DNA from: Perkinsus marinus ATCC 50983
Taxonomy: Eukaryota; Perkinsozoa; Perkinsida; Perkinsidae
Length of the DNA stretch: 29,898 bases
NCBI RefSeq assembly: GCF_000006405.1
Contig: NW_003206658.1
Span: 522,791-552,688 of the forward strand
Direction: 5' to 3'
The translations under genes and the position numbers were made by a program. The notes below the pieces were generated by a model, which saw only the letters and a program-made list of their open reading frames with translations, was not told the origin of the DNA and searched no databases. This document shows, one piece after another, positions 17,848-27,606 of the stretch (its first letter is position 1; every line of letters starts with the position of its first letter).

Positions 17848-20420
17848 AGTTCAAGTATACACCCAGATTCTGTGAACTAAAGAGTAGGGGAGCGTGGACG
17901 GAACTTGACCGTCAATGTCGACGATTGCTGAACCTCGGTGTCTCGAATATCATATCCGTGGGTGTTCTGATACAGTTCAAGTATACACCCAGATTCTGTG
18001 AACTAAAGAATTGGGGAGCGTTGACAGAACTTGACCGTCAATGTCAACGATTGCTGAACTTCGGTGTCTCGAATATCATATCTATGGTTATTCTGATACA
18101 GTTCAAGTATACACCCAGGTTCTGTGAACTATAGAGTGGAGGAGCGTGGAGGGAATTTGACCGTCAATGTCAGCGATTGCTGAACTTCGATGTCTCGAAT
18201 ATCATATCCGTGGCTGTTCTGATACAGTTCAAGCATACACCCAGATTCTGTGAACTGAAGAATGGGGGAGCGTGGACAGAGTTTGACCGTCAATGTCGAC
18301 GATTGCTGAACCTCGGTGTCTCGAATATCATATCCGTGGGTGTTCTGATACAGTTCAAGTATACACCCAGATTCTGTGAACTAAAAAATTGGGGAGCGTG
18401 GACAGAACTTGACCGTCAATGTCAACGATTGCTGAACTTCGGTGTCTCGAATATCATATCTATGGCTATTCTGCTACAGTCCAAGTATACACCCAGGTTC
18501 TGTGAACTATAGAGTGGGGGAGCGTGGAGGGAATTTGACCGTCGATGTCAATGATTGCTGAACTTTGGTGTCTCGAATATCATATCTGTCGCTGTTCTGA
18601 TACAGTTCAAGTATACACTCAGATGCTGTGAGCTAAAGAATGGGGGAGCGTGGACGGAATTTGACCGTCAATGTCAGCGAATGCTGAACTTTGGTGTCTC
18701 GAATATCATATCCGTGGCTGTTCTGATACAGTTCAAGTATACACCCAGATTCTGTGAACTATAGAGTGGGGGAGCATGGGCGGGATTTGACCGTCAATGT
18801 CAGCGATTGCTGAATCTCGGTGTCTCGAATATCATATCCGTGGCTATTCTGATACAGTTCTAGCATACACCCAGATTCTGTGAACTAAAGAATGGGGGAG
18901 CGTGGACGGAATTTGACCGTCAATGTCAACGATTGCTGAATTTTGGTGTCTCGAATATCATATCCGTTGCTGTTCTGATACAGTTCAAGTATACACCCAG
19001 GTTCTGTGAACTATAGAGTGGGGGAGCATGGGCGGGATTTGACCGTCAATGTCAACGATTGCTGAATTTTGGTGTCTCGAATATCATATCCGTTGCTGTT
19101 CTGATACAGTTCAAGTATACACCCAGGTTCTGTGAACTATAGAGTGGGGGAGCATGGGCGGGATTTGACCGTCAATGTCAACGATTGCTGAACTTCGGTG
19201 TCTCGAATATCATATCCGTGGCTATTCTGATATAGTTCTAGCATACACCCAGATTCTGTGAACTATAGAGTGGGGGAGCATGGGCGGGATTTGACCGTCA
19301 ATGTCAACGATTGCTGAACTTCGGTGTCTCGAATATCATATCTATGGCTATTCTGATACAGTTCAAGCATACACCCATATTCAGTGAGCTATAGGATGGG
19401 GGGGGCGTGGACGGAATTTGACCGTCAATGTCAACGATTGCTGAACTTTGGTGTCTCGAATATCATATCCGTGGCTGTTCTGATACAGTTCAAGTATACA
19501 CCCAGGTTCTGTGAACTATAGAGTGGGGGAGCGTGGACGGAATTTGACCTTCAATGTCAGCGATTGCTGAACTTCGGTGTCTCGAATATCATATCCGTGG
19601 CTATTCTGATACAGTTCAAGCATACACCCAGATTCTGTGAACTAAAGAATGGGGGAGCGTGGACGGAATTTGACCGTCAATGTCAGCGATTGTTGAACTT
19701 CGGTGTCTCGAATATCATATCCGTGGGTGTTCTGATACAGTTCAAGTATACACCCAGATTCTGTGAACCTAAGAATTGGGGAGCGTGGACGGAACTTGAC
19801 CGTCAATGTCAGCGATTGCTGAACTTTGGTGTCTCGAATATCATATCCCTGGCTGTTCTGATACAGTTCAAGTATACACCCAGGTTCTGTGAACTATAGA
19901 GTGGGGAAGCATGGGCGGGATTTGACCGTCATTGTCAACGATTGCTGAACTTCGGTGTCTCGAATATCATATCCGTGGCTATTCTGATACAGTTCTAGCA
20001 TACACCCAGATTCTGTGAACTAAAGAATAGGGGAGCGTGGACGGAATTTGACCGTCAATGTCAGCGAATGCTGAACTTTGGTGCCTCGAATATCATATCC
20101 GTGGCTGTTCTGATACAGTTCTAGCATACACCCAGATTCTGTGAACTAAAGAATAGGGGAGCGTGGACGGAATTTGACCGTCAATGTCAACGATTGCTGA
20201 ACTTTGGTGTCTCGAATATCATATCCGTGGCTATTCTGATACAGTTCAAGTATACACCCAGATTCTGTGAACTATAGAGTGGGGGAGCATGGGCGGGATT
20301 TGACCGACAATGTCAACGATTGCTGAACTTCGGTGTCTCGAATATCATATCCGTGGCTATTCTGATACAGTTCTAGCAAACACCCAGATTCTGTGAGCTA
20401 AAGAATGGGGGAGCGTGGAC
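17848..20420. repeat. Satellite array, about 20 units of 126 bp
   Basis: Units start with AGTTCAAGTATACACCCAG and repeat every 126 bases (17848, 17974, 18100, ...). The first six units show a three-unit higher-order period of 378 bp: unit 1 matches 4 (GTCGACGATTGCTGAACC), 2 matches 5 (AATTGGGGAGCG), and 3 matches 6 (CTATAGAGTGG). Later units are mixed, with one neighbouring near-identical pair around 18970-19220. Since 126 is 42 codons, one frame stays open through several units (GVSNIISVAVLIQFKYTPRF) until a TAG in the CTATAGAG variants. No start codon or gene context supports translation. The array ends in a partial unit. Confidence 0.97.
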
Positions 20421-20863
20421 GAAAGAATGGGAAATAACTGGGACGAATTATCTAGTATCTGACGACAGGATTAGATGCTCTATATGGGAAGACGTTTCGG
20501 CACCATATGCTCATCATTGGATTCTGCTGTGTGCGACAGATCCACGATTGGACAAGCGCGGACATCCATGACCTTCTAAAAACATTGAAAGTCTCAATTC
20601 GAACCGATCTATCCAGGTGGTGAACTAGTAGGACCAGAACTCTCATATTCCTTCTCATGCTACCATAGTTGAAGCAGTTTCTGTCCTAGTAGCTGGTTTC
20701 CTAGCAATAGTTCCACCAGAACTTCTATCATTCAGTTGTTTCCCAGAACACACGGGTTACTGCATTGATCTTCCCGAACCACTAGATGCCACTTGATCGC
20801 GCTTCAGTATCAGACTGTAAGCCAATATCTCTCTATCGGATAGATGTACTCTGAACACCAGAT
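20421..20863. other. Spacer between the satellite and the minus-strand gene
   Basis: Directly after the array the plus strand holds an ATG-less open segment (about 20429-20569; EWEITGTNYLVSDDRIRCSI..., HHWILLCATDPRL) that reads like an exon remnant. Its splice sites and partners are not evident. Nothing else is recognised. Confidence 0.35.
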
Positions 20864-22638
20864 TTATGATGACCCATAACTTGATAATCTCGAACGGGAA
20901 TCTTCGACTTCAGATAGGTCGATTCGACTGTCGAATTCCGGCAAGCGGCGCTGTCCCAATACGACGATATTACCCGTTTGACGATGACAAGGACTGGAAT
21001 AACTGTAGATCATTCTCCATTGCCGCACAAGGTAAGAGACAACGTTCATACAGGAAGCTGGCAAGCCGGCAGGTCTTCTTGAAGATAAACCAGAAGTGAT
21101 CCGGACGGTAATGCGAGACATCTTCCGGCTTATATTTAGAAAAGATACCTAAAAGACAGCATATCACAGACTATGCAACACTCATCTGAGCGAATGAACT
21201 GTCCGCCGATATTTCCAGAAGATTCGACCAATAACTCACCAAGACGAGTAGAGAAATCGTGCACGATTTTAGGCTTTTCAATTCTATGATCATCGAAGTC
21301 TCCCAAATCATCATTGTAAGCCTTAATCGCAGCGAGAATCATATCAATTCTCGATGACTGCCATTCCCCATCTTCTTCCCATTCGCATGGGTCGAAGAAT
21401 GCCATGAAACCATCACGGCCTAGGATGTTAGGGACGCTGAAAAATGGATCAACACTAAATCCTAGCTCGTGATCCTCTAACCTACGCTTTATCGATCGCT
21501 GTCTTTACGGTATTTGGCATTCCTTTAGCCTTCATAATGGGTTCGCAGGCTTTCACGAGTCTCCTAGCGCCAATCAGGGCGCAATGACTACAGGTAGACA
21601 GCTCGACGGAGAGCTTCTCAAGGGATCCAAGTTCCGCCAGAGCTGAGGCTTCCTTCCGATCAGGTATACTACGAAGAATCACAAGACTCCGAGATATGGC
21701 CCGGTCCTCGTCGACCGTTCCAGCCCTGCTCTCATCGGGATCGAACCTATAACCATATATTGAAGCCCGATGGCTGGAATATTCTCACTTGCTCATCTGA
21801 AGTTCGGCTAGCTCATTCTGGATGCGACACCAGTTTTGCACCATCCAACACAACGTGCGAAATATCCCTCTTGCTGATGGTGTGGCAGGGATACATATTC
21901 CCTTATCAAGGCTCACTTTCTCGATCATGTTAGAAATCTCGATCCATTTGGCCACTTCCGGTATAATAGCGAGCTTCTCCAGTAGCCTTTGATGCCCCTC
22001 TGCAAGGCAGCAAATGATTTTCGTGCCATCGAATGACCCAAGCAAATTATCGGCCTTAGTCTAAGGCCGAACCTTACGGCGCGTCTCCAGATTCTGGAGT
22101 CCAGAACACTTAGAATGGAATTCTCAGCACGGGCGTTGACCTCATCCTAGGTGGATCAAGGTTTATCCCATACAATGCGGGTGTCCTTATATTATTGTTG
22201 GTGCTTCTTACTGAGGAGTCCTCAGAAATAGTCAACTGTGCTCGCTCATTGGTCCACTCCATCCACTCAATCCTACAAATTACTTAACACTGTGGACGGC
22301 CTGTTATCTGATATCATTCAGTCATTTAGTTAGATGGGAGTAGTGGGTAGTGGAGTGAAAGCATCGCACGTTGCGACATAAATCGTGTTGGACCCGAAAG
22401 TTCCAACCGCGAAATTGATTTTCGCAAAATTTCGGAAATTCTGCGGATAATCATTCCCAAAACTGCAACAGTGGATGCTTCGCTCCGCACAAGTAGTGGT
22501 AGCGAGGTTACATGATTCTTTAACCAGCCTCAGTGAGTCAGCTCGATACTCTCTGGCTGGCGACCCTCGCTTGACTACTCGTGCCTCCCAAACTAACTTC
22601 AACTGGATGCGGGTGGGCGGGTTCAGGAAGGTTTCCAT
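20864..22638 (-). CDS. Multi-exon gene, product unknown
   Basis: Five 3' exons join cleanly on the minus strand: about 22050-21789, 21746-21486, 21436-21240, 21148-20974 and 20927-20864, with introns of 42, 49, 91 and 46 nt, all GT-AG and in phase, ending at a TAA at 20864. The product is a soluble, charged protein: IEKVSLDKGICIPATPSARG; RSLVILRSIPDRKEASALAE; a Cys pair in STCSHCALIGARRLVKACEP; FFDPCEWEEDGEWQSSRIDM; HYRPDHFWFIFKKTCRLASF; and a Ser-rich acidic end (DLSEVEDSRSRLSSYGSS). Upstream, an open segment around 22260-22110 (EWMEWTNERAQLTISEDSS) and an ATG-started frame at 22638-22330 (METFLNPPTRIQLKLVWEAR) probably supply the 5' part, but I could not fix those junctions. A palindrome at 22051-22069 sits at the uncertain junction. 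I recognise no family. Confidence 0.65.
22051..22069. repeat. Perfect inverted repeat, 9-bp arms, one central base
   Basis: CGGCCTTAG, T, CTAAGGCCG, at the unresolved 5' edge of an exon of the minus-strand gene. It shares CTTAG and CTAAG with the palindrome at 5847-5877. Confidence 0.92.
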
Positions 22639-23099
22639 TAACTAAATGATAACTGAATGCTTATCCATCCAAAACCCCTAACCACAACACAACCCATTCG
22701 CAGCGAGTGATTCGCTCGCTTGTTGACCTAGCCCAATAAATTGATCTTGAAGCAATTGCGAATCAGTTGGTGACCGCTCTCTCTCCATGCACTGTGCATA
22801 GAGCGTCTATGATAGAAGTAAAATGAGGGCACTATCCACAAAGCTGAGCAGGGGGGACACAGTTCAACCATAACAGTCGAACACACCTGGCGAACCACTT
22901 ATTTGCCTGCCTAACACACAAATTACCAGCTAAGAAAGCAGCTTGGGCCAATGACCACAACGTCTGCTGCTAGCATGCACAGTGCTCGTGAGAAGCCATA
23001 CAGGTGTTCGCCTGATAGTCCGTTCGCGGTCAATTTATTCGACTTTTTCATCAGAAGGATCCCTCTAGCTCGACAACCTCTAGAATAGAAGCCGATCAG
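22639..23099. other. Intergenic, nothing recognised
   Basis: No coding segment or repeat stands out, apart from short CGAGTGATTCGCTCG-type inverted words near 22704-22718. Confidence 0.4.
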
Positions 23100-23625
23100 A
23101 TGACATCAACCCATGGTGAACACCCCTCGACAACGCAGAGAGAAAATCCCCTCGATGGTTGGCATGGCGAGGACATCATCAGCTTAGTCATGGCAAGACT
23201 TGGACCTGGCATTGCGGCCACGTTGCCGTTAATCTTCAAGATCAACGGTCCAGTTTCATGGCATGATATTGAATCGGAGCGTAGTAAGAGATAACAACAC
23301 TTCCGGACAGACTCGTTAAGAAATGGGTGTGAAGTCGAACTCGAAGAGTGAATCAACAAGTGAGAGACTTATTAGACAGGAACCTTTCCAGTGAACTACA
23401 ATCTATCTAAGGTTCAGCCATAATACCGTTTTTGGAAGCTGTGCAGTCCCCAAGGATATCATCGCTCATCTGCGTGGAGAATTGGAGATCCATTTAGAGT
23501 CATTTTCTCAGTTTCTTAACGCCACTCATCAAGTGCATCCGAGCTCAGGACGAGCTGTTAGTCCTCCACCACGGTCTCATCTGCCATCAGATGAACATTT
23601 CCATGAAGACAAAGATAGAATATAG
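23100..23625 (+). CDS. Possible small multi-exon gene, unknown product
   Basis: The ATG at 23100 opens a protein-like frame (MTSTHGEHPSTTQREN..., DIISLVMARLGPGIAATLPL, SWHDIESE) that reaches a GTAGTA donor at 23281. After an acceptor CTATCTAAG (ending at 23412), a 71-codon segment without ATG stays open to a TAG at 23623-23625 (HNTVFGSCAVPKDIIAHLRG, LEIHLESFSQFLNATHQV, SPPPRSHLPSDEHFHEDK). A short exon between them is likely, but I could not fix phase. No known domain is visible. Confidence 0.38.
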
Positions 23626-23834
23626 GCCTCTTGCTGAGGAGTCTGTTATACTGCACTCGGAATGAATCACGGGCTCGGAGGTCGCCGTGACCACTATGAG
23701 TATTAACGTATCTACAGCCATTCTACCATTCGAGCCCTAGCCTTCTCCACGAAGCAGAATGGCAGGAACTAGACAGTCCAGTTACTCAGCATCAGGCACA
23801 ACGGTGACTTTATGGCAGCAGACCGGGGGACGAG

Positions 23835-23920
23835 GCACGTGTGACAATGGAGTTTCACGACCCGTTTCACGTCACCGTGACGTCGTCACGTGTATCACGT
23901 GAAGTGGCGTGATACTTCAT
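23835..23920. repeat. CACGTG/ACGTCAC cluster with inverted words
   Basis: Contains ACGTCAC, C, GTGACGT and TCACGTG, TA, TCACGTGA. It resembles the clusters at 10207-10232 and 11202-11267 in word content, and lies just left of the inverted LINE segment. Confidence 0.55.
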
Positions 23921-23944
23921 ATAGTACTCTTCCGAGGGCCTGTT

Positions 23945-24495
23945 AGTAACACCTCAAACAATGGGCAGGATGTTCCAATCCAGGAATACACTCCTCCCAT
24001 TGTTCTCCAGCCAGAGTTGGTGGGACATACATTCCAACTATCTGCATAACCCGCTTTCTGGTGATGAAAATACTCACTCCCACCATATCGCTTCCCTTAT
24101 GTAGTCTGTCAGAATTCCAGACAATCGGATTGATTGCGTAGCCAGATTTATCCCATTATTACACCACTCTACATCTTGATCCTCCCTGCCGCCTTCCACA
24201 TATCCATTTATGTGGGATGTCCGGTCGGACCGGACCGGTCCCGTTCCCTCAACCAAGTCTCTGTGAGGATTATCACATCTACCCCTCTTTTGAACCACTT
24301 CTGCGCCACATATCTCACTTCCACCAGGTGGGCTTCCAACGACCGAACATTATAATTCACTACCCGCACCACATTGTTTGTTGGCCCTGAACTCGCACGG
24401 CTCCGCAATGGTGCCGCGAAGTTATTCCCTTTTGGCGACCACGTTGAAGATGCTTCTTCGGTGTCGGCAGTTGCGCCACGAGCCGGCATAGGAAT
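23945..24495 (-). mobile_element. LINE 5' segment in inverted orientation: APE-type endonuclease
   Basis: The minus strand encodes the start of a non-LTR retrotransposon ORF2. A low-complexity lead (TEEASSTWSPKG) is followed by VRVVNYNVRSLEAHLVEVR, the N-motif of apurinic-type endonucleases. Then come VDVIILTETWLRERD with the conserved Glu of LTETW, GYVEGGRED, and, after a frame change, MQIVGMYVPPTLAGEQW, matching the family's V.YxPP region. The segment stops near 23945, before the rest of the endonuclease. Its outer, ORF-start end abuts the plus-strand reverse transcriptase segment at about 24495. So the element is broken and its 5' part is flipped. Confidence 0.82.
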
Positions 24496-24929
24496 AAAGC
24501 AACTAAATTCCATCCAACCGGAACAGTCTAGGTTCCGTCGAGGTATGAGCTCTGAACAACAAGCATGTGCCTTCGCGCAGTACTTAGAGGATGAAGTGCA
24601 GAAGGATCGCGCAGTGACAGCGGTATTTCTTGACGCCACATCGGCATACGATTATGTAAGGCATGATGTGTTATTGGCAAGATTGGGATCTCTCTTCATG
24701 CCCCCCCATATGTGGCGGCGAATCCGGAACTTTATCAATAACCGTATCGTTCATACATTATGGGGTCAGACGCGGTCTCGCTCTAGAGTTATGCGTCGAG
24801 ATGTTCCTCAGGACTGTTCTATAAGCCCTATTCTGTGGTTGGCATACATATCCCCTCTCATCTCATATCTCTGGGACGGAATCGTCGACGATGTTTGTAA
24901 TACAAACTTTGTATAACAATGTCTGTTAG

Positions 24930-24946
24930 AGTAAAAGTCTTTTACT
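24930..24946. repeat. Perfect inverted repeat, 8-bp arms, one central base, inside the LINE
   Basis: AGTAAAAG, T, CTTTTACT. It follows a 7-bp-arm repeat (GTTTGTA, A, TACAAAC) at about 24893-24907. Both lie where the reverse transcriptase frame is disrupted. Confidence 0.88.
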
Positions 24947-25021
24947 AAAAGATCTTGATTGTAAGCTCTACTTGTTACAGGAAATTAGATGGTGCTAATG
25001 ATTTCTTCTCCTCATCGTCGA

Positions 25022-25068
25022 TAAAACTGAACGCAACAAAATCTCAGATTTTGTTGCGTTCAGTTTTA
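25022..25068. repeat. Perfect inverted repeat, 23-bp arms, one central base, inside the LINE
   Basis: Left arm 25022-25044, central C at 25045, right arm 25046-25068, exact reverse complements. The left arm encodes KLNATKS of the conserved LN..KSQ motif of LINE reverse transcriptases; the right arm has no conserved counterpart. So the right arm looks like the added inverted copy. Confidence 0.96.
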
Positions 25069-25688
25069 AATCTGCTCTGGTTGTTTTTTCGACGAACTTC
25101 AACGCTCGAGAGAAGACCATATAGCTATGTATTGCGGGTGAAGAGGTTCCGAGGAGCTCGAATCAGCGCATGCTGGGATTGTACGTAGATGGGGGACTAA
25201 TATATGCTAGAAGCTGTGACATGTGGAGAAGTAGAGTGTTTGCTCGTATCCGTATACTTCATCATGTGAGTAACAGATCCTGGGGTACCAGTTTTAGAAG
25301 CACTCGGCAAGTGACTGATCAGCTTATCATGTCCAGTGCACTCTATGCCATTCCCGGGCTTTATGGTGCACAGCAAAGACATCAATTTTGAGTGGAACGG
25401 CGAAGAAGAAGAGAAAAAATACTTGGATGGAGAGAATTATCTGCTGAGTTCTCACCGCAAGCTCTCTATCCTCTTATATCTCCCTTACCACACAGGCTTG
25501 CACCTTGGCTTTCCCTCCCGATCATTTTTAACACTTCGTCTTGTAACTTACTAGTTGATGGTGGTGCCGCACCACTGGTGCGATTTGGTTTGGAGATGAA
25601 GCAGAACCGCGTTGGTCGGCGTCTGTTCCAGCGGGTATGGTTGCTTCATCTTATACTGGCAGTATAATACTGCTGAGATACGTCACGT

Positions 25689-25709
25689 ATCCACGTATCA
25701 TACGTGGAT
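25689..25709. repeat. Perfect inverted repeat, 10-bp arms, one central base
   Basis: ATCCACGTAT, C, ATACGTGGAT, about 40 bases before the 19-bp periodic element, locus 2. Confidence 0.93.
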
Positions 25710-25748
25710 TAGCATGTTGTATGGAGTCTTTTGAAGGGCCGCACACAT

Positions 25749-25816
25749 TAATCCAAGCAGCTTCAGGTAATCCAAGCAATATCCCGTAATCCAAGCAAAT
25801 GCCCTTAATCCAAGCT
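25749..25816. repeat. 19-bp periodic element, locus 2 (four units)
   Basis: The core TAATCCAAGCA recurs at 25749, 25768 and 25787, with TAATCCAAGCT at 25806, always 19 bases apart, while the 8-base spacers differ. It is the better-conserved partner of 16062-16129. Confidence 0.92.
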
Positions 25817-26183
25817 ATATTGCGCATGCCATAATGTGCTTGGACTAGCGACAAGTACATAAAGGCAAGCGAGCGAAGCGAGCTTGCCGAGGAAATTTTT
25901 TTGTGTCTTCTCTGTTTGCGTCTCTGTTTAGCAATGTTTTAGCTTTTCCTGCGACGTCAGTCGAGTACTTGACTCATTCAATAGACCGAAAACGACTTTC
26001 CCAACTCAATGATCTTGACGACTCGTACATTGTTTCACGTATATATATGCACTAACTTGTGATGACATCGTTAGCCTTTTGGAGAGCAATCACATCAATG
26101 CTATCTGCTCGTCTGCTTGCGCTGATGATCTCAGAGCATTGCGAGATTTCTAGCGAACCTATCGCGATTCGGGCCGAAACGTC

Positions 26184-26713
26184 ATGACAAACCATAGTAT
26201 GGCAAATGAAGCATTACTCACAAAAACATGCATATGTGCGTGTATTCTGCACGTGGCCGTATCTTTAGCTTCATTTGGGAAGTTTGTTGATCGTAAAGCT
26301 TTGAGGATGTCATGCTGGGGCATTTCTGTTCGAAATCCCTACGCGAGGCTGGTATTTTGCAAAGTTGGCAAGGGTAGGATGGTTGCCTGAGGCTCAAGCC
26401 GCTAGTACAAACTCGATAACTAACACGTCGAGAAACATTGGGCGGTTGTATCGCGCATCCTTTACTTATATTGCTTGATTCCTGACCCTTGTTGTGCGGA
26501 CAGGGAAGACGTCATAAACGTGATGGAGAAAACTACGTTAAGAAAGGGCCATACAATGGTAACTCTTCTCATGTGATCAACAGAGTAACCAGACAAGCAA
26601 ACCTACTGCGCAAGTCTATCACCGAGCGTTACAACTATGGGAGAGATGATAGAAGCGATGTTAAGTCTTCCCTAGGTTCTCATCTATCAGTAACCTCTGA
26701 GCATGTGCTATAG
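26184..26713 (+). CDS. Possible small secreted protein, two exons
   Basis: The ATG at 26184 opens MTNHSMANEALLTKTCICAC followed by a hydrophobic stretch (ILHVAVSLASFG), a possible signal peptide, then KFVDRKALRMSCWGISVRN. A GTATTT donor (26351) or GTTGGC (26363) would keep phase with a segment after TGTGCGGACAG at 26504. That segment encodes GRRHKRDGENYVKKGPYNGN, SHVINRVTRQANLLRKSI and a TAG at 26711-26713. The second segment is basic and protein-like. Without the splice, the first frame stops at 26390. No family is recognised. Confidence 0.4.
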
Positions 26714-27606
26714 CGAGAGGTTCGACCTAGGGAACCCCGTTCTAGTGCTCAGCAATCCTGCGCTGATAAAATAGCGCGCGCCCGTAAAATAGGTAAAGAG
26801 CGCAAGATCATTAGCTCATGTCAAACATTCAAATAATTCAGTGAGTTGAGCAGCTTACTACTCCTTCTGATGGTTGGACTCTCAAGATATCTTCCGTTCG
26901 CGTTGTGTTATAGTTCATAATACGTAAGGCTTCTAAAAGCTGCACACTTTGACGACTCCACAGTAAGGCTCTCAGTAATCGTTATGTTATTTGCTGCAAT
27001 GAGTATTCGTCGAATACTATTCGAGTGAAACTATTATAACACTGCGTAATATATCCAATTGCTATTTCATTCACATATTTCTACTTTTCGGACTCCGAAA
27101 TTCGGAGTGTAGTATATCCGTTACACAGGGATATTCAAACCTAATCAAACTAGGCGACTATATGTTATTGTAAGGTGTTGTATGGTGTTGTTTGCTGGAG
27201 GCATCACTCGTACAGGCGTTGTTTGTATGTTCGTTTCATGACGCTGAAGCGTCCAATGAGGAGACGCAATGCGGCGTCTATCACTAGTCCACACGACTAG
27301 TGATGCCAGACAAGACTGTGATAAGTGTCGTGAGCATCTCCAATGGAGATTCTCCATGACCATCGTCACCTGGATAAGGAGAAAGGAGAGGCGGTGGTAA
27401 TAACTGATTAATGATGACTGTAGTGGTGGGGTGATGTGCTAGTTAGTCAATGCACTTCTATATCTTGGAGCTCGTGACAGGGTAGAAAACCATTGTGAGT
27501 GAACCCTTGGAAATTCACGCTGTTTCCTATATCTTTAACCCTTGAGTTAGGGGCCTTGACCGTGTGTATATTTTGATATTCATTCGCTGCGTGTCCAACC
27601 CCTATA
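26714..27606. other. Intergenic with palindromes
   Basis: Perfect inverted repeats: TCGAATA, C, TATTCGA (about 27009-27023); ACTCCGAA, A, TTCGGAGT (27092-27108); ATCACTAGTC, CACAC, GACTAGTGAT (27280-27304); and ATCTCCA, A, TGGAGAT (about 27335-27349). The frame at 27145-27369 (-) overlaps these and shows no domain. Confidence 0.5.

Larger units (their letters stand above)
24496..25660 (+). mobile_element. LINE 3' segment: reverse transcriptase (RVT_1) and thumb, degenerate
   Basis: Bases 24500-24900 encode LNSIQPEQSRFRRGMSSEQQ, then motif A AVFLDATSAYDYVRHDVLL (first catalytic Asp), then motif B VPQDCSISPILW, and IVDDV, which may be a changed YxDD box. After a disrupted stretch with two palindromes comes LDGANDFFSSSSIKLNATKSQ, the family's LN..KSQ motif. 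The thumb region follows at 25170-25391 (LGLYVDGGLIYARSCDMWRS, then SSALYAIPGLYG). A last open segment runs to about 25660 (SCNLLVDGGAAPLVRFGLEM). Frame changes between these pieces show that the copy is dead. The stretch between the endonuclease and the RT fingers is missing, as expected for a twin-primed insertion. The 3' end and target duplications are not identified. Confidence 0.88.
25661..26183. other. Intergenic with short repeats
   Basis: Holds GCAGTAT, A, ATACTGC at about 25659-25673, the palindrome at 25689-25709, the 19-bp periodic element at 25749-25816, and a hairpin GGCAAGC...GCTTGCC at 25863-25887. No gene is seen. Confidence 0.5.

Noticed and set aside
17848-20420. CRISPR array or a 42-residue repeat protein
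   Set aside because: Whole 126-bp units repeat without unique spacers; the open frame is broken by TAG in one unit type and has no start or gene context.
21735-21755. tRNA gene suggested by GGTTCGATCCC on the minus strand
   Set aside because: No matching T-stem, acceptor stem or A box around it; it lies across a well-supported splice acceptor and exon.
24374-24500. Start of the plus-strand LINE ORF at 24374
   Set aside because: Bases before about 24495 code on the minus strand for the inverted endonuclease lead; the plus-strand reading there is a shadow.
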